Below, piece by piece: positions 51,797 through 59,294 of a stretch of 64,000 nucleotides of DNA (its first letter is position 1; every line of letters begins with the position of its first letter). The stretch is from Eisenbergiella tayi. GTDB taxonomy: Bacteria; Bacillota; Clostridia; Lachnospirales; Lachnospiraceae. The notes under the pieces were generated by a model. It worked only from the letters and a program-made list of their open reading frames with translations, had not been told where the DNA came from and searched no databases. The stretch is taken from NCBI RefSeq assembly GCF_001881565.1, contig NZ_MPDJ01000006.1, positions 124,001 to 188,000 on the forward strand. The letters are read 5' to 3'. The position numbers and the translations under genes are program-made.

Positions 51797-51860
51797 AAGC
51801 AGGTTACGGGGCAGGGAAAGTCAGGAGTGCCGGGTGTCCCTACAGGGGTAAAAAAGTACA

Positions 51861-52592
51861 TTACACCGGCAAGCGGTATTGCTCCGCAAAGGCCCGCGGC
51901 GGCAGTCCTTCCAGCCGTCGGAAAATGCGTCCGAAATAATTGGGATCCGAATAACCGCACAGCAGGGCAACCTGGGTGACGGAAAGACGCCCCTGGCGTA
52001 GATAATGCCTGGCGAGCTTAATTCGTTCTGCATTGATATATTCCGTCAATGTTTTTCCGGTTTCCTTTTTAAACTGAGAGGATAAATAGGGACGCGTGAC
52101 ACCCAGATCCCCGGCCAGGGCTTCCGCATGCAGCTCCTCCGTCAGCCCCTGCTGTATCAAGGCGATACACCGGCGGATGAGAGGGCCGCAGGAGGGCAGG
52201 GAAAAGCTGCGGACCAGTTCGCAGGCATAGCGGATGCAGTCTTTCAGGCTCCTGAGCCATTCCTCTTGCGTACGGACAGCCGTGAAGGTTTCCTTCTGCC
52301 ATAAGATCATCAAGGTCAGATAAGCAGGGGGAAGCCCGGCATCCCTGCAGGCAAAATGCAGGATCCCGCCCAGAATTCCCAGCAGTGTACTGGCAAGCTC
52401 CCTGTGGGTGAGGATGGGCTGAAATCTCCGGTATACGGCTTCCTTCAGCGTATCCAGGGCATCCAGGGCTCCTGTGTCGTCACCGGCCTCCACACATTGC
52501 TTCAGAACCAGCTCCGCATGATACCACACTTCACTTGCCATATTATATTCTTCGTTGGTCAGATGATCATGAACAGAATTATCTGCAGACAT
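51861..52592 (-). CDS. AraC family transcriptional regulator
   Basis: A cytoplasmic regulator of 243 residues with an uncharacterised helical N-terminal part (1-140) and an AraC double helix-turn-helix at the C-terminus (LHAEALAGDLGVTRPYLSSQFKKETGKTLTEYINAERIKLARHYL, then DPNYFGRIFRRLEGLPPRAF). AAAGGGAGAGCG precedes the ATG. It is convergent to the GH115 gene and divergent from the flavoenzyme at 52745, 152 bases away, so the latter is its likely target. A short dyad GTATC-T-GATAC lies at 52690-52700 in the gap. Confidence 0.92.
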   Translation of the reverse strand: MSADNSVHDHLTNEEYNMASEVWYHAELVLKQCVEAGDDTGALDALDTLKEAVYRRFQPILTHRELASTLLGILGGILHFACRDAGLPPAYLTLMILWQKETFTAVRTQEEWLRSLKDCIRYACELVRSFSLPSCGPLIRRCIALIQQGLTEELHAEALAGDLGVTRPYLSSQFKKETGKTLTEYINAERIKLARHYLRQGRLSVTQVALLCGYSDPNYFGRIFRRLEGLPPRAFAEQYRLPV

Positions 52593-52744
52593 ATTCGCTC
52601 TCCCTTTGTCGTTACTTTATGGTGCGTGCAGTAACCTTTTATCTTACATTTGTGCGGATTTGTTACCAAGGTACGAGTAATGGAATCAGGTATCTGATAC
52701 AATGATAGCATGAAAAAAACGTGGAGGGAAGGCGGGGAAGCAAT

Positions 52745-54802
52745 ATGAAGCAAAAGCATGAAATTTTATTTACACCTGTCCGGGTAGGCGGAGTAACCGT
52801 AAAAAACAGGTTTGTCCATGCGCCTATGGAAGGGACGACACCGATCAACTGGTATGCCGGCTTTAAATTCAATGAGGGCAGCAGGGAATACCTGGTGGAA
52901 CGGGCAAAGAACGGCGTAGGGCTGATTATACCGGGTATCACCTGTGTGAAAAGCCTGATGGGAAACAAGTGGCTGTATCAGAGTGAAAAGATGTTTATGG
53001 GGCCGATCCATGATCTGATGGAGGAAATCCATGGCTACGGATCTAAATTTTTTCTTCAGATCGGCGCAGGCTTCGGGCGGGTTCTGGTAATGCCCAAAGA
53101 ACTGAAAAAAGTAATGAACAACAAAGTCCTCGGGAAAATGATAGGGACGGACAAGCTTCTGGTGGCGGCCAGTGATAATATGCCTAATGTATGGGATCCC
53201 AAGGTGCTTCAGCGGGCCATGACGGAAGAAGAAATACAGGATATTATCCAGGGCTTTGCCAAGGCTGCGGCGCTGTGTAAAAGGGCCGGCATCGACGGTA
53301 TTGAAATCCATGCGGTTCACGAAGGCTATCTGCTGGATCAGTTTACCATTGCCGGCACCAACAAGCGTACGGATGAATATGGCGGAAGCCTGGAGAACAG
53401 GGGACGCTTTACAACGGAAATCATCCGGGAAATCAAGAAGGCCTGCGGAAAGGATTATCCGGTCATTGTCCGCTACAGCGTCACCAGTAAAATGAGAGGC
53501 TTTAACCAGGGCGTGCTTCCCGGAGAGGATTATAAGGAATTCGGCCGCGACAGACAGGAGAGCATTTCCCTCGCAAGGCTTCTGGAAGAAGCCGGTGCGG
53601 ATGCCCTGGACGCGGATAACGGAAGCTACGATTCCTGGTTCTGGGCACATCCGCCGATGTATATGCCTCTGGCCTGTAATCTGGAGGATGCGGCTTTCAT
53701 TAAGCAACATGTGAATATCCCTGTTTTCTGTGCCGGAAGAATGGAAGATCCGGATACCTCTTCGGAGGCGATCCGAAGCGGCAAAATCGATGCGGTGACC
53801 ATAGGCCGCCAGCTTCTTGCGGACGGGGAATACTGTGCGAAGGTACAGGCAGGGGAGATAGAGGATATCCGTCCCTGCATCGCCTGTCATAATGGCTGCT
53901 TCGCCATCAGCAAGGGGCCGGACGGAACGACCGGAACGAACCCGGTGGGAAACGGTCATTGTGCCTTGAACCCGGCGACTCTGGAAGAGAAGAAGAAGGC
54001 CCTGACCCCGGCAGCCGTGAAAAAGAGGGTGGCGGTAATCGGAGGCGGAATCGGCGGTATGGAGGCGGCCCGCGTGGCGGCCCTGCGCGGTCATTCGGTT
54101 ACCCTGTATGAAAAAAGCGGGGAACTGGGCGGTGTATTTATCGCGGCGGCAGCCCCTTCCTTTAAGGAAAAGGATAAAATGCTGATTGCCTGGTATATCA
54201 GGCAGCTGGAAAAGCTGAAGGTTGACATTCGGCTGGACAGTGAGATAAACCCGGAGAATCTTTCATCCCTGGATGCGGACGAAATCATCATAGCCACAGG
54301 CGCAAAATGCCGCAGCCTCCGTGCAGACGGTGCGGACAGGGAAAATGTTATGAATGCGGTGGAATATTTAAGAGGCTATAAAGAAACCGGAGAAAATGTT
54401 GTGATCGTCGGGGGCGGCCTCACCGGCTGTGAAATCGCTTATGATGCGGTGCTGAAGGGGAAAAAGCCTGTTATTGTGGAACTCATGGATGATATTCTGA
54501 ATGTGCCAAATCTCTGTGCGGCCAACAGCAATATGCTCCGGGAGATCCTTCGTTTCTACCGGATCCCTGTTTATACACAGACGAAAACCACAGCCATTAC
54601 CGATGCGGGAGTGGAGATTGAGGGGCCGGAAGGGAAAAAGACGCTTCCCGCCGACAGCGTAGTTACCTCTATCGGCTATATCCCCGGTTCCGGGCTGGCT
54701 GAAAAAGATGGCAAAAACATACATATCATTGGGGATGCCGCCAGGGTGGGGAATCTGATGAATGCCATATGGCAGGCGTATGATGTTGCCAGGGCGATCT
54801 GA
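52745..54802 (+). CDS. Enoate-reductase-like FMN/FAD/4Fe-4S flavoenzyme
   Basis: A 685-residue member of the old yellow enzyme group with fused FAD/NAD domain (2,4-dienoyl-CoA reductase, BaiCD/BaiH and FldZ relatives). Residues 1-370 form the FMN barrel (EILFTPVRVGGVTVKNRFVHAPM, GIEIHAVHEGYLLDQF, GRQLLADGEYCAKV). Cluster cysteines are at about 378, 381 and 385 (CIACHNGC); the fourth, in HCALNP near 406, is about 20 residues on, whereas 11-12 is usual. VAVIGGGIGGMEAARVAA near 435 and VVIVGGGLTGCEIAYDA near 555 are Rossmann folds. ATG at 52745 is preferred over an in-frame codon 24 bases earlier. It reduces an activated double bond, but the substrate is unknown. Confidence 0.92.
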   Translation: MKQKHEILFTPVRVGGVTVKNRFVHAPMEGTTPINWYAGFKFNEGSREYLVERAKNGVGLIIPGITCVKSLMGNKWLYQSEKMFMGPIHDLMEEIHGYGSKFFLQIGAGFGRVLVMPKELKKVMNNKVLGKMIGTDKLLVAASDNMPNVWDPKVLQRAMTEEEIQDIIQGFAKAAALCKRAGIDGIEIHAVHEGYLLDQFTIAGTNKRTDEYGGSLENRGRFTTEIIREIKKACGKDYPVIVRYSVTSKMRGFNQGVLPGEDYKEFGRDRQESISLARLLEEAGADALDADNGSYDSWFWAHPPMYMPLACNLEDAAFIKQHVNIPVFCAGRMEDPDTSSEAIRSGKIDAVTIGRQLLADGEYCAKVQAGEIEDIRPCIACHNGCFAISKGPDGTTGTNPVGNGHCALNPATLEEKKKALTPAAVKKRVAVIGGGIGGMEAARVAALRGHSVTLYEKSGELGGVFIAAAAPSFKEKDKMLIAWYIRQLEKLKVDIRLDSEINPENLSSLDADEIIIATGAKCRSLRADGADRENVMNAVEYLRGYKETGENVVIVGGGLTGCEIAYDAVLKGKKPVIVELMDDILNVPNLCAANSNMLREILRFYRIPVYTQTKTTAITDAGVEIEGPEGKKTLPADSVVTSIGYIPGSGLAEKDGKNIHIIGDAARVGNLMNAIWQAYDVARAI

Positions 54803-54893
54803 GGAAGTGCTTGTTATCGGAATTAGGAATATCCAATAAATATATTCGGAAGGCCCGGTTCATGCCGGCGCCTGCTTCCGGATAAAAAACATC

Positions 54894-54938
54894 AAACCGG
54901 AAATCTGTGGGGAAATGACAGATTTCCGGTTTGTTTTC
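54894..54938. terminator. Intrinsic terminator after the flavoenzyme
   Basis: AAACCGGAAATCTGT (54894-54908) is the perfect complement of ACAGATTTCCGGTTT (54918-54932), followed by GTTTTC. Confidence 0.88.
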
Positions 54939-55017
54939 AGTAGGAAATGAGTGGGAGATATAGTAAAATTATTGGTGATAACAATGTTGTGTTTATAAAA
55001 ATGAAAGGGTAAAGCGG

Positions 55018-55524
55018 ATGGAATTATTAACACCGAGATTAAAAATAAGTACATTAAAAGAGATAGATTTTCCTGAATTTGAAAAAACACTAAACGAAGT
55101 TCAGCGAACATGCCTTGGCGGTTCCAAAAATTTTTTTGACTGGATAATTTCTCAATATAATAATATGGATATCATCAATGGCCTGATCTCCCTTGGTATG
55201 TTCGATAAAAAAACAAGCGAATTATTAGGGACTGTAGGTGTTGGTAAACATGATGATTTGCATGAACCTGAAATCTTTTACCAATTGCGGCCGGAGTTCA
55301 GGGGACATGGATATGTAACAGAAGCAGTAAAAGCCGTAACAAAATGGGCATTTGAAAACTATGAAATTCCTTATTTGATTGGAACAGTTGAGGTAAGTAA
55401 TATGAAATCACAAAAGGTTTTGGAGCGCTGCAGTTATCAATTTATAGATGAGAGAACCTTGCTGGTTCATGCGGAAGGAATACAATATCGTTTCAAGTAT
55501 TATAGATTTTACCCCGCAAAATAA
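55018..55524 (+). CDS. GNAT family N-acetyltransferase (RimJ/RimL-like)
   Basis: A 168-residue acetyl-CoA-dependent acetyltransferase. It starts MELLTPRLKISTLKEIDFPEFE, typical of the RimJ/RimL group. EIFYQLRPEFRGHGYVTEAVKAVTKWAFENYEIPYLIGTVEVSNMKSQKVLERCSY-like order is visible: the Q/R-x-x-G-x-A-type loop (RGHGYVTEA) near 100 and VSNMKSQKVLE near 130. AAAGGGTAAAGCGG precedes the ATG. The gene is much richer in A and T than both neighbours, which hints at later arrival. Its substrate cannot be told. Confidence 0.9.
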   Translation: MELLTPRLKISTLKEIDFPEFEKTLNEVQRTCLGGSKNFFDWIISQYNNMDIINGLISLGMFDKKTSELLGTVGVGKHDDLHEPEIFYQLRPEFRGHGYVTEAVKAVTKWAFENYEIPYLIGTVEVSNMKSQKVLERCSYQFIDERTLLVHAEGIQYRFKYYRFYPAK

Positions 55525-55582
55525 ACATTGTGTATACCGTATGATTTTTATATTGCAGATTTTCGTTTTCCACCCTGTATGT

Positions 55583-55588
55583 TATAAT
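55583..55588 (+). promoter_or_regulatory. Extended -10 promoter of the ybaK-mtnA operon
   Basis: TATAAT at 55583-55588 is preceded by TG one base upstream (extended -10 form); the -35 region (TTTTCG near 55560) is weak. A ribosome site AGAGGAAAC precedes the ybaK start 43 bases on. Confidence 0.65.
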
Positions 55589-55630
55589 AGCTTCGTATGA
55601 AGTACGTACTGAAAAAAAGAGGAAACGAAA

Positions 55631-56116
55631 ATGGCCAAAAACAAAGAAATCAAAACGAATGCCATGCGCATACTGGATCGTATGAAAATCCCGTATTCTC
55701 ACTATACTTATGAATGTGAGGAATTCGTGGACGGGCTTCAGGTGGCGGATATGCTGGGGCTTCCCCATGAAAAGGTATATAAGACACTGGTGACACAGGG
55801 GCCTGCAAAAGAATATTTTGTGTTCGTAATCCCTGTTGCGGAAGAACTGGATTTGAAAAAAGCCGCCAGGGCCGTGGGGCAGAAATCCCTGGCGATGCTG
55901 CATGTGAAGGATATCAATGGAGTTACAGGCTATATCCGGGGAGGCTGTACAGCGATAGGCATGAAAAAACAGTACCGGACAGTGATTGAGAAAAAGGCGG
56001 AAGCCCTGCCAACTGTCATAGTAAGCGGTGGCCGGATCGGCTCCCAGATTGAGCTTGCGCCCGCCGATCTGGCAAAAGCGGCGGAGGCCCGGTTTGAAGA
56101 TGTGGTGACGGAGTAA
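55631..56116 (+). CDS. ybaK: Cys-tRNA(Pro)/Cys-tRNA(Cys) deacylase
   Basis: A free-standing editing enzyme that hydrolyses mischarged Cys-tRNA(Pro). The 161-residue YbaK/EbsC domain shows HEKVYKTLVTQG with the conserved Lys near 51, VIPVAEELDLKKAARAVGQKSLAM, GYIRGGCTAIGMKK with the usual GG-x-x-P/A-x-G loop, and GGRIGSQIELAPADL. The ATG follows AGAGGAAACGAAA. It starts a compact group with a small membrane protein, mtnA and an HD-domain gene. Confidence 0.94.
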   Translation: MAKNKEIKTNAMRILDRMKIPYSHYTYECEEFVDGLQVADMLGLPHEKVYKTLVTQGPAKEYFVFVIPVAEELDLKKAARAVGQKSLAMLHVKDINGVTGYIRGGCTAIGMKKQYRTVIEKKAEALPTVIVSGGRIGSQIELAPADLAKAAEARFEDVVTE

Positions 56117-56160
56117 AATGTGCCGTATCCGGTATAAGAAAGCGGGAAGGAGGTTTCCGT

Positions 56161-56358
56161 ATGGCTAAAAAAGAACTGACAGCAGATGCAAAAATAAAAA
56201 ACTGGGAAAAGAAAATGTCCAAAAAGCTGGATTTTCTTATTGTGGGTATTTTCTTCCTTATCTTTGCAGCGACAGCAGTCCTGCAGGAACTGGAAGCGAA
56301 AGGAATTACCGTTGGGACACTTAAGGGCAGACTGAAGGATAAGCGGAAGAAAAAATAA
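56161..56358 (+). CDS. Small single-helix membrane protein, unknown function
   Basis: A 65-residue protein: a charged N-terminal segment (about 1-22), one membrane helix (about 25-42, FLIVGIFFLIFAATAVL), then a very basic tail ending in RKKK. It is likely real because AAGGAGG lies seven bases before the ATG and it fits between ybaK (44 bases) and mtnA (28 bases) on the same strand. I do not recognise a family. The charge pattern suggests N- and C-termini on opposite sides with the basic tail inside. Confidence 0.75.
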   Translation: MAKKELTADAKIKNWEKKMSKKLDFLIVGIFFLIFAATAVLQELEAKGITVGTLKGRLKDKRKKK

Positions 56359-56386
56359 AAGACGGAAAATAAGGAAGGGGAAAATA

Positions 56387-57481
56387 ATGGAAAATAAAAA
56401 TATAATGGATTATGAAACAGTGGAACTGGACGACCAGGAGAATGCCCTTGTCATTATCGATCAGACAAAGCTTCCCGGCAAGACAGAGATCATACGGCTG
56501 AAAACGGCTCAGGAGATGTGGGACGCTATTTACCTCCTTCAGGTAAGAGGGGCCCCTGCCATCGGTGTGGCGGCGGCTTTTGGGATTTATCTTCTGGCAA
56601 AGCAGATTCAGGCTGCCGATTATGAAGCCTTTTACAGTGAATTCAAAAAGCAGAAGGAGTATCTGGATTCATCCCGTCCTACGGCAGTGAACCTTTCCTG
56701 GGCCCTGAACCGGATGGAAAAGAAAGTGACCGACAGCAAAGACAAGCCGGTAGAAGAGATCAAAGCGCTTTTAAGGGAAGAAGCCATTGCCATAAAAGAA
56801 GAAGATATCCGGGTCTGCAGGACCATCGGTGAATATGGCCTCAGCCTGGTAAAGCCGGGGGACGGAATCCTCACCCACTGCAATGCGGGACAGCTGGCTA
56901 CCAGCAAATATGGAACCGCAACAGCCCCGATATATCTGGGAGAAGAACGCGGCTATCATTTCCATGTGTTTGCGGACGAAACACGCCCGCTGCTGCAGGG
57001 AGCAAGGCTTACTGCCTATGAGCTGCTTTCCTCCGGCGTGGACGTCACCCTGATCTGCGACAACATGGCCGCCACGGTCATGAAAAACGGATGGGTAAAC
57101 GCTGTTTTTGTAGGCTGCGACAGAGTTGCCGCAAACGGGGATACCGCCAACAAAATCGGTACCTCCAGTGTAGCCATTGCGGCTGATTATTATCATATTC
57201 CTGTTTATATCTGTGCGCCTACATCGACGATAGATATGAATACAGCCACCGGTGCGGAAATCCATATCGAAGAACGTCCTGCAGAGGAAATTACGGAAAT
57301 GTGGTATAAAGAACGTATGGCGCCGGAAGGGGTGAAGGTATTCAACCCTGCTTTTGACGTGACGGATCATAAGCTGATTGCCGGTATTGTTACGGAATAC
57401 GGGATCGCAACGGCGCCCTTCGAGGAATCCTTCCGTGAAATTTTTGCCCGGAAGGAAGAGGCGAAGGGAAAAATAAGATGA
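56387..57481 (+). CDS. mtnA: S-methyl-5-thioribose-1-phosphate isomerase
   Basis: Converts methylthioribose-1-phosphate to methylthioribulose-1-phosphate in methionine salvage. The 364-residue product shows the family's QVRGAPAIGVAAAFG near 50, THCNAGQLAT near 164 with the catalytic Cys, CDNMAATVM near 224, and GCDRVAANGDTANKIGT near 242 with the catalytic Asp. GGAAGGGG precedes the ATG. Its stop overlaps the start of the HD-domain gene by ATGA. No other salvage gene (mtnK, mtnB, mtnN) is in the window, so it may instead act on a related 5-deoxypentose phosphate. Confidence 0.96.
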   Translation: MENKNIMDYETVELDDQENALVIIDQTKLPGKTEIIRLKTAQEMWDAIYLLQVRGAPAIGVAAAFGIYLLAKQIQAADYEAFYSEFKKQKEYLDSSRPTAVNLSWALNRMEKKVTDSKDKPVEEIKALLREEAIAIKEEDIRVCRTIGEYGLSLVKPGDGILTHCNAGQLATSKYGTATAPIYLGEERGYHFHVFADETRPLLQGARLTAYELLSSGVDVTLICDNMAATVMKNGWVNAVFVGCDRVAANGDTANKIGTSSVAIAADYYHIPVYICAPTSTIDMNTATGAEIHIEERPAEEITEMWYKERMAPEGVKVFNPAFDVTDHKLIAGIVTEYGIATAPFEESFREIFARKEEAKGKIR

Positions 57482-58794
57482 TAGAATACACCAATTATAT
57501 TGATAATAAGGGCATGATAGGCATCATCCGGCGCACCTGCAATTATGTGGACTCCCGGCTGGTGGATCATGGCTTCCGCGTAGCCTGCATGGTTTCCCGG
57601 CTTCTGGAACAGATGGGAAGTTATGATACCGCGACTGCTAGGGATATTTCCGTCATCGCCATGTTCCATGATATCGGCGCCTATAAAACGGATGAGATCA
57701 GCCGTATGCTGGAGTTTGAAACCAGTAATGTGCAGAACCATTCGGCCTATGGCTACCTGTTCATCAAGTATTTTACTCCTTTGACAAGATTTGCCCCTGC
57801 GGTTCTTTTTCATCATACACCCTGGTGCATTCTGAAAGACCTGAACGAGGTATCGGAAGAAAACAAAATAGTGGCCCAGCTTCTGAATATTGCGGACAGG
57901 GCCGATATCTTTATGGAAAAAGAAAGGAAGAGCTTCCCGGAGTTTGTTCAGCTGCTGAAAGCCGACGGAGGAAAGAAATACTGCCCGTGGATAGCGGAGA
58001 TGCTCATGCAAGATGCGTTTGCAGAAACTATGCCTGTACAGGAGGAGGGGGAAGAAGAATTCTGGGAACGCTTATGGAGCTTTCCCTTTACGCAGGAAGA
58101 AATCAGAAAGTATCTGGATATGGTCATATACACCATCGATTTCCGCAGCCGCCATACCGTAACACATACGATGACCACGACCAGCATCAGCTACGAGCTG
58201 GCAAAAAGATTGGGGATCACAGGCCAGCAGCTGAGTGATGTATATTTCGGTGCACTGCTTCATGACTTGGGCAAAATTGGAATACCGGTGGAAATTCTGG
58301 AATTCCCGGGAAAATTAAGTCCCCAGGCCATGCGTGTCATGCGTACCCACGTGGAGCTCACAGAAAAAATACTGGGGCAGGATGTGGAAGAAAAAATTAA
58401 AAGGATTGCCCTTCGCCACCATGAGAAAATGGATGGTTCCGGTTATCCCGAGGGTATTTCCGGCAAAGACCTTACCATGGGGGAACGGATCGTCGCGGTG
58501 GCTGATATTGTCAGCGCGCTGGCAGGAACCAGAAGCTATAAGGATGCATTTCCCAAAGAGCGTATTCTCTCCATTATTAATAAAATGAAAGAGGACGGAC
58601 TGATAGATAAAGACGTCGTTGACAAGGTGACGATGGATTTTGACGAAATCATGGAAATAACCAAAAACCGCTGCCAGCCGATCCTGGATATGTATCACAG
58701 GATTCAGTCGGAATATCTGCAGATCGAAGGATATATGGCGGGTATCAGCCAGGCAGGTATCAGTGAAGATATCAGTGAAAAAGGGAATGGTTGA
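57478..58794 (+). CDS. Tandem HD-domain protein, C-terminal HD-GYP
   Basis: A 438-residue phosphohydrolase without membrane helices. The first HD domain (about 20-150) keeps a full set: VDHGFRVACMVSRLL, MFHDIGAYKTDEI, NHSAYGY and LFHHTPW. The second (about 220-400) has RHTVTHTMTTTSISYEL, LLHDLGKIGIP, RTHVELTEKI, RHHEKMDGSGYPEG (a good match to the HD-GYP loop) and ADIVSALAGTRSYK. HD-GYP proteins usually break down cyclic di-GMP or a related dinucleotide. No receiver or sensor domain is fused; the first HD may act as one. Its ATG overlaps the mtnA stop, so translation is coupled. The next promoter's -35 overlaps its own stop codon. Confidence 0.9.
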   Translation: MIEYTNYIDNKGMIGIIRRTCNYVDSRLVDHGFRVACMVSRLLEQMGSYDTATARDISVIAMFHDIGAYKTDEISRMLEFETSNVQNHSAYGYLFIKYFTPLTRFAPAVLFHHTPWCILKDLNEVSEENKIVAQLLNIADRADIFMEKERKSFPEFVQLLKADGGKKYCPWIAEMLMQDAFAETMPVQEEGEEEFWERLWSFPFTQEEIRKYLDMVIYTIDFRSRHTVTHTMTTTSISYELAKRLGITGQQLSDVYFGALLHDLGKIGIPVEILEFPGKLSPQAMRVMRTHVELTEKILGQDVEEKIKRIALRHHEKMDGSGYPEGISGKDLTMGERIVAVADIVSALAGTRSYKDAFPKERILSIINKMKEDGLIDKDVVDKVTMDFDEIMEITKNRCQPILDMYHRIQSEYLQIEGYMAGISQAGISEDISEKGNG

Positions 58795-58819
58795 CAAGAA
58801 TTTGCTGTTATGATAGCAT
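58791..58819 (+). promoter_or_regulatory. Promoter of the ABC-F leader transcript
   Basis: TTGACA (58791-58796) overlaps the stop codon of the HD gene. TAGCAT (58814-58819) is 17 bases on; an extended -10 form, TG-T-TATGAT (58806-58814), overlaps it. The leader before the ABC-F start would then be about 470 bases. Confidence 0.6.
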
Positions 58820-58855
58820 AAACCATATTCAAGGAAAGGTATCAGGGACAGGAAA

Positions 58856-58951
58856 ATGAAACTTCCGGCAATAACTGATCAGTTAACAAGGCGAATCAAC
58901 TCTGTACAATTGAAATGGATGAGACATTGTACAGAGGTTAATTACAGGTAA
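58856..58951 (+). CDS. Leader ORF 1, 31 residues
   Basis: A small ORF starting MKLPAITDQL and ending in TEVNYR, with AGGG eight bases before its ATG. Its coding sequence contains two strong palindromes: TAACTGATCAGTTA (58872-58885) and the pair CTCTGTACAAT/ATTGTACAGAG (58900-58910, 58926-58936). These would fold in the RNA when no ribosome is present. It looks like no known leader peptide. Confidence 0.5.
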   Translation: MKLPAITDQLTRRINSVQLKWMRHCTEVNYR

Positions 58952-58985
58952 AAGAATTCATCGTTAAAACAGGGAAGGAAGGGAC

Positions 58986-59054
58986 ATGTCAGCTGCCGTT
59001 TGTATAAAGGACGGCAGGAGGGATGTTTGTTTTGTATACCGGTTTTTAACATGA
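58986..59054 (+). CDS. Leader ORF 2, 22 residues
   Basis: A small ORF starting MSAAVCIKDGRR and ending VYRFLT, with a strong ribosome site (AAGGAAGGGAC). An internal hairpin pairs CTGCCGT (58993-58999) with ACGGCAG (59011-59017). Bases 58987-58997 can also pair, at 9 of 11 positions, with the left arm of the first terminator (59074-59084), so this segment may switch between an antiterminator and its own hairpin. Its stop codon overlaps the start of ORF 3. Confidence 0.55.
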   Translation: MSAAVCIKDGRRDVCFVYRFLT

Positions 59055-59209
59055 GTGATTTTACTGTGAAAGCGGCCGCGGACAATGTTTTGTCTGCGGC
59101 CTTTTGTATTGCCGGAAAGCGGCAGATTTATTTCTGCGGCGGATATTGCGGTAAACGGGAAAGCAGAAGGTCGAATGTAACATTGCGATCTTCTGCTTTT
59201 TTGTTGTGA
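59051..59209 (+). CDS. Leader ORF 3, 52 residues, coupled to ORF 2
   Basis: Begins at ATGA overlapping the ORF 2 stop and has no ribosome site of its own. It reads through both terminator hairpins and stops 85 bases before the ABC-F gene. It may be translated only by ribosomes that finish ORF 2. It could be chance, because the hairpins also constrain its sequence. Confidence 0.3.
   Translation: MSDFTVKAAADNVLSAAFCIAGKRQIYFCGGYCGKRESRRSNVTLRSSAFLL
59074..59106 (+). terminator. First leader terminator before ABC-F
   Basis: GGCCGCGGACA (59074-59084) is the complement of TGTCTGCGGCC (59091-59101) except for one G-T pair, followed by TTTTG. It lies in the leader, upstream of the gene rather than after one. 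Confidence 0.8.
59159..59204 (+). terminator. Second leader terminator before ABC-F
   Basis: AAAGCAGAAG (59159-59169 with one bulge) and TCG pair with CGA and TCTTCTGCTTT, followed by TTTTG. Two stacked terminators inside one leader suggest controlled readthrough. Confidence 0.75.
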
Positions 59210-59294
59210 TGCAGAAATCTGCAAAGGAACGAAAATGCGAAAAAAAGGATCGTGGGTTTTATATATTTATCGTTGGAAAAGTGAGGAAAAGGAA

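Noticed and set aside
56116..56387. SAM or related riboswitch before mtnA
   Set aside because: The gap before mtnA is taken up by a small gene and is too short; no conserved riboswitch stems were recognised there or upstream of ybaK.
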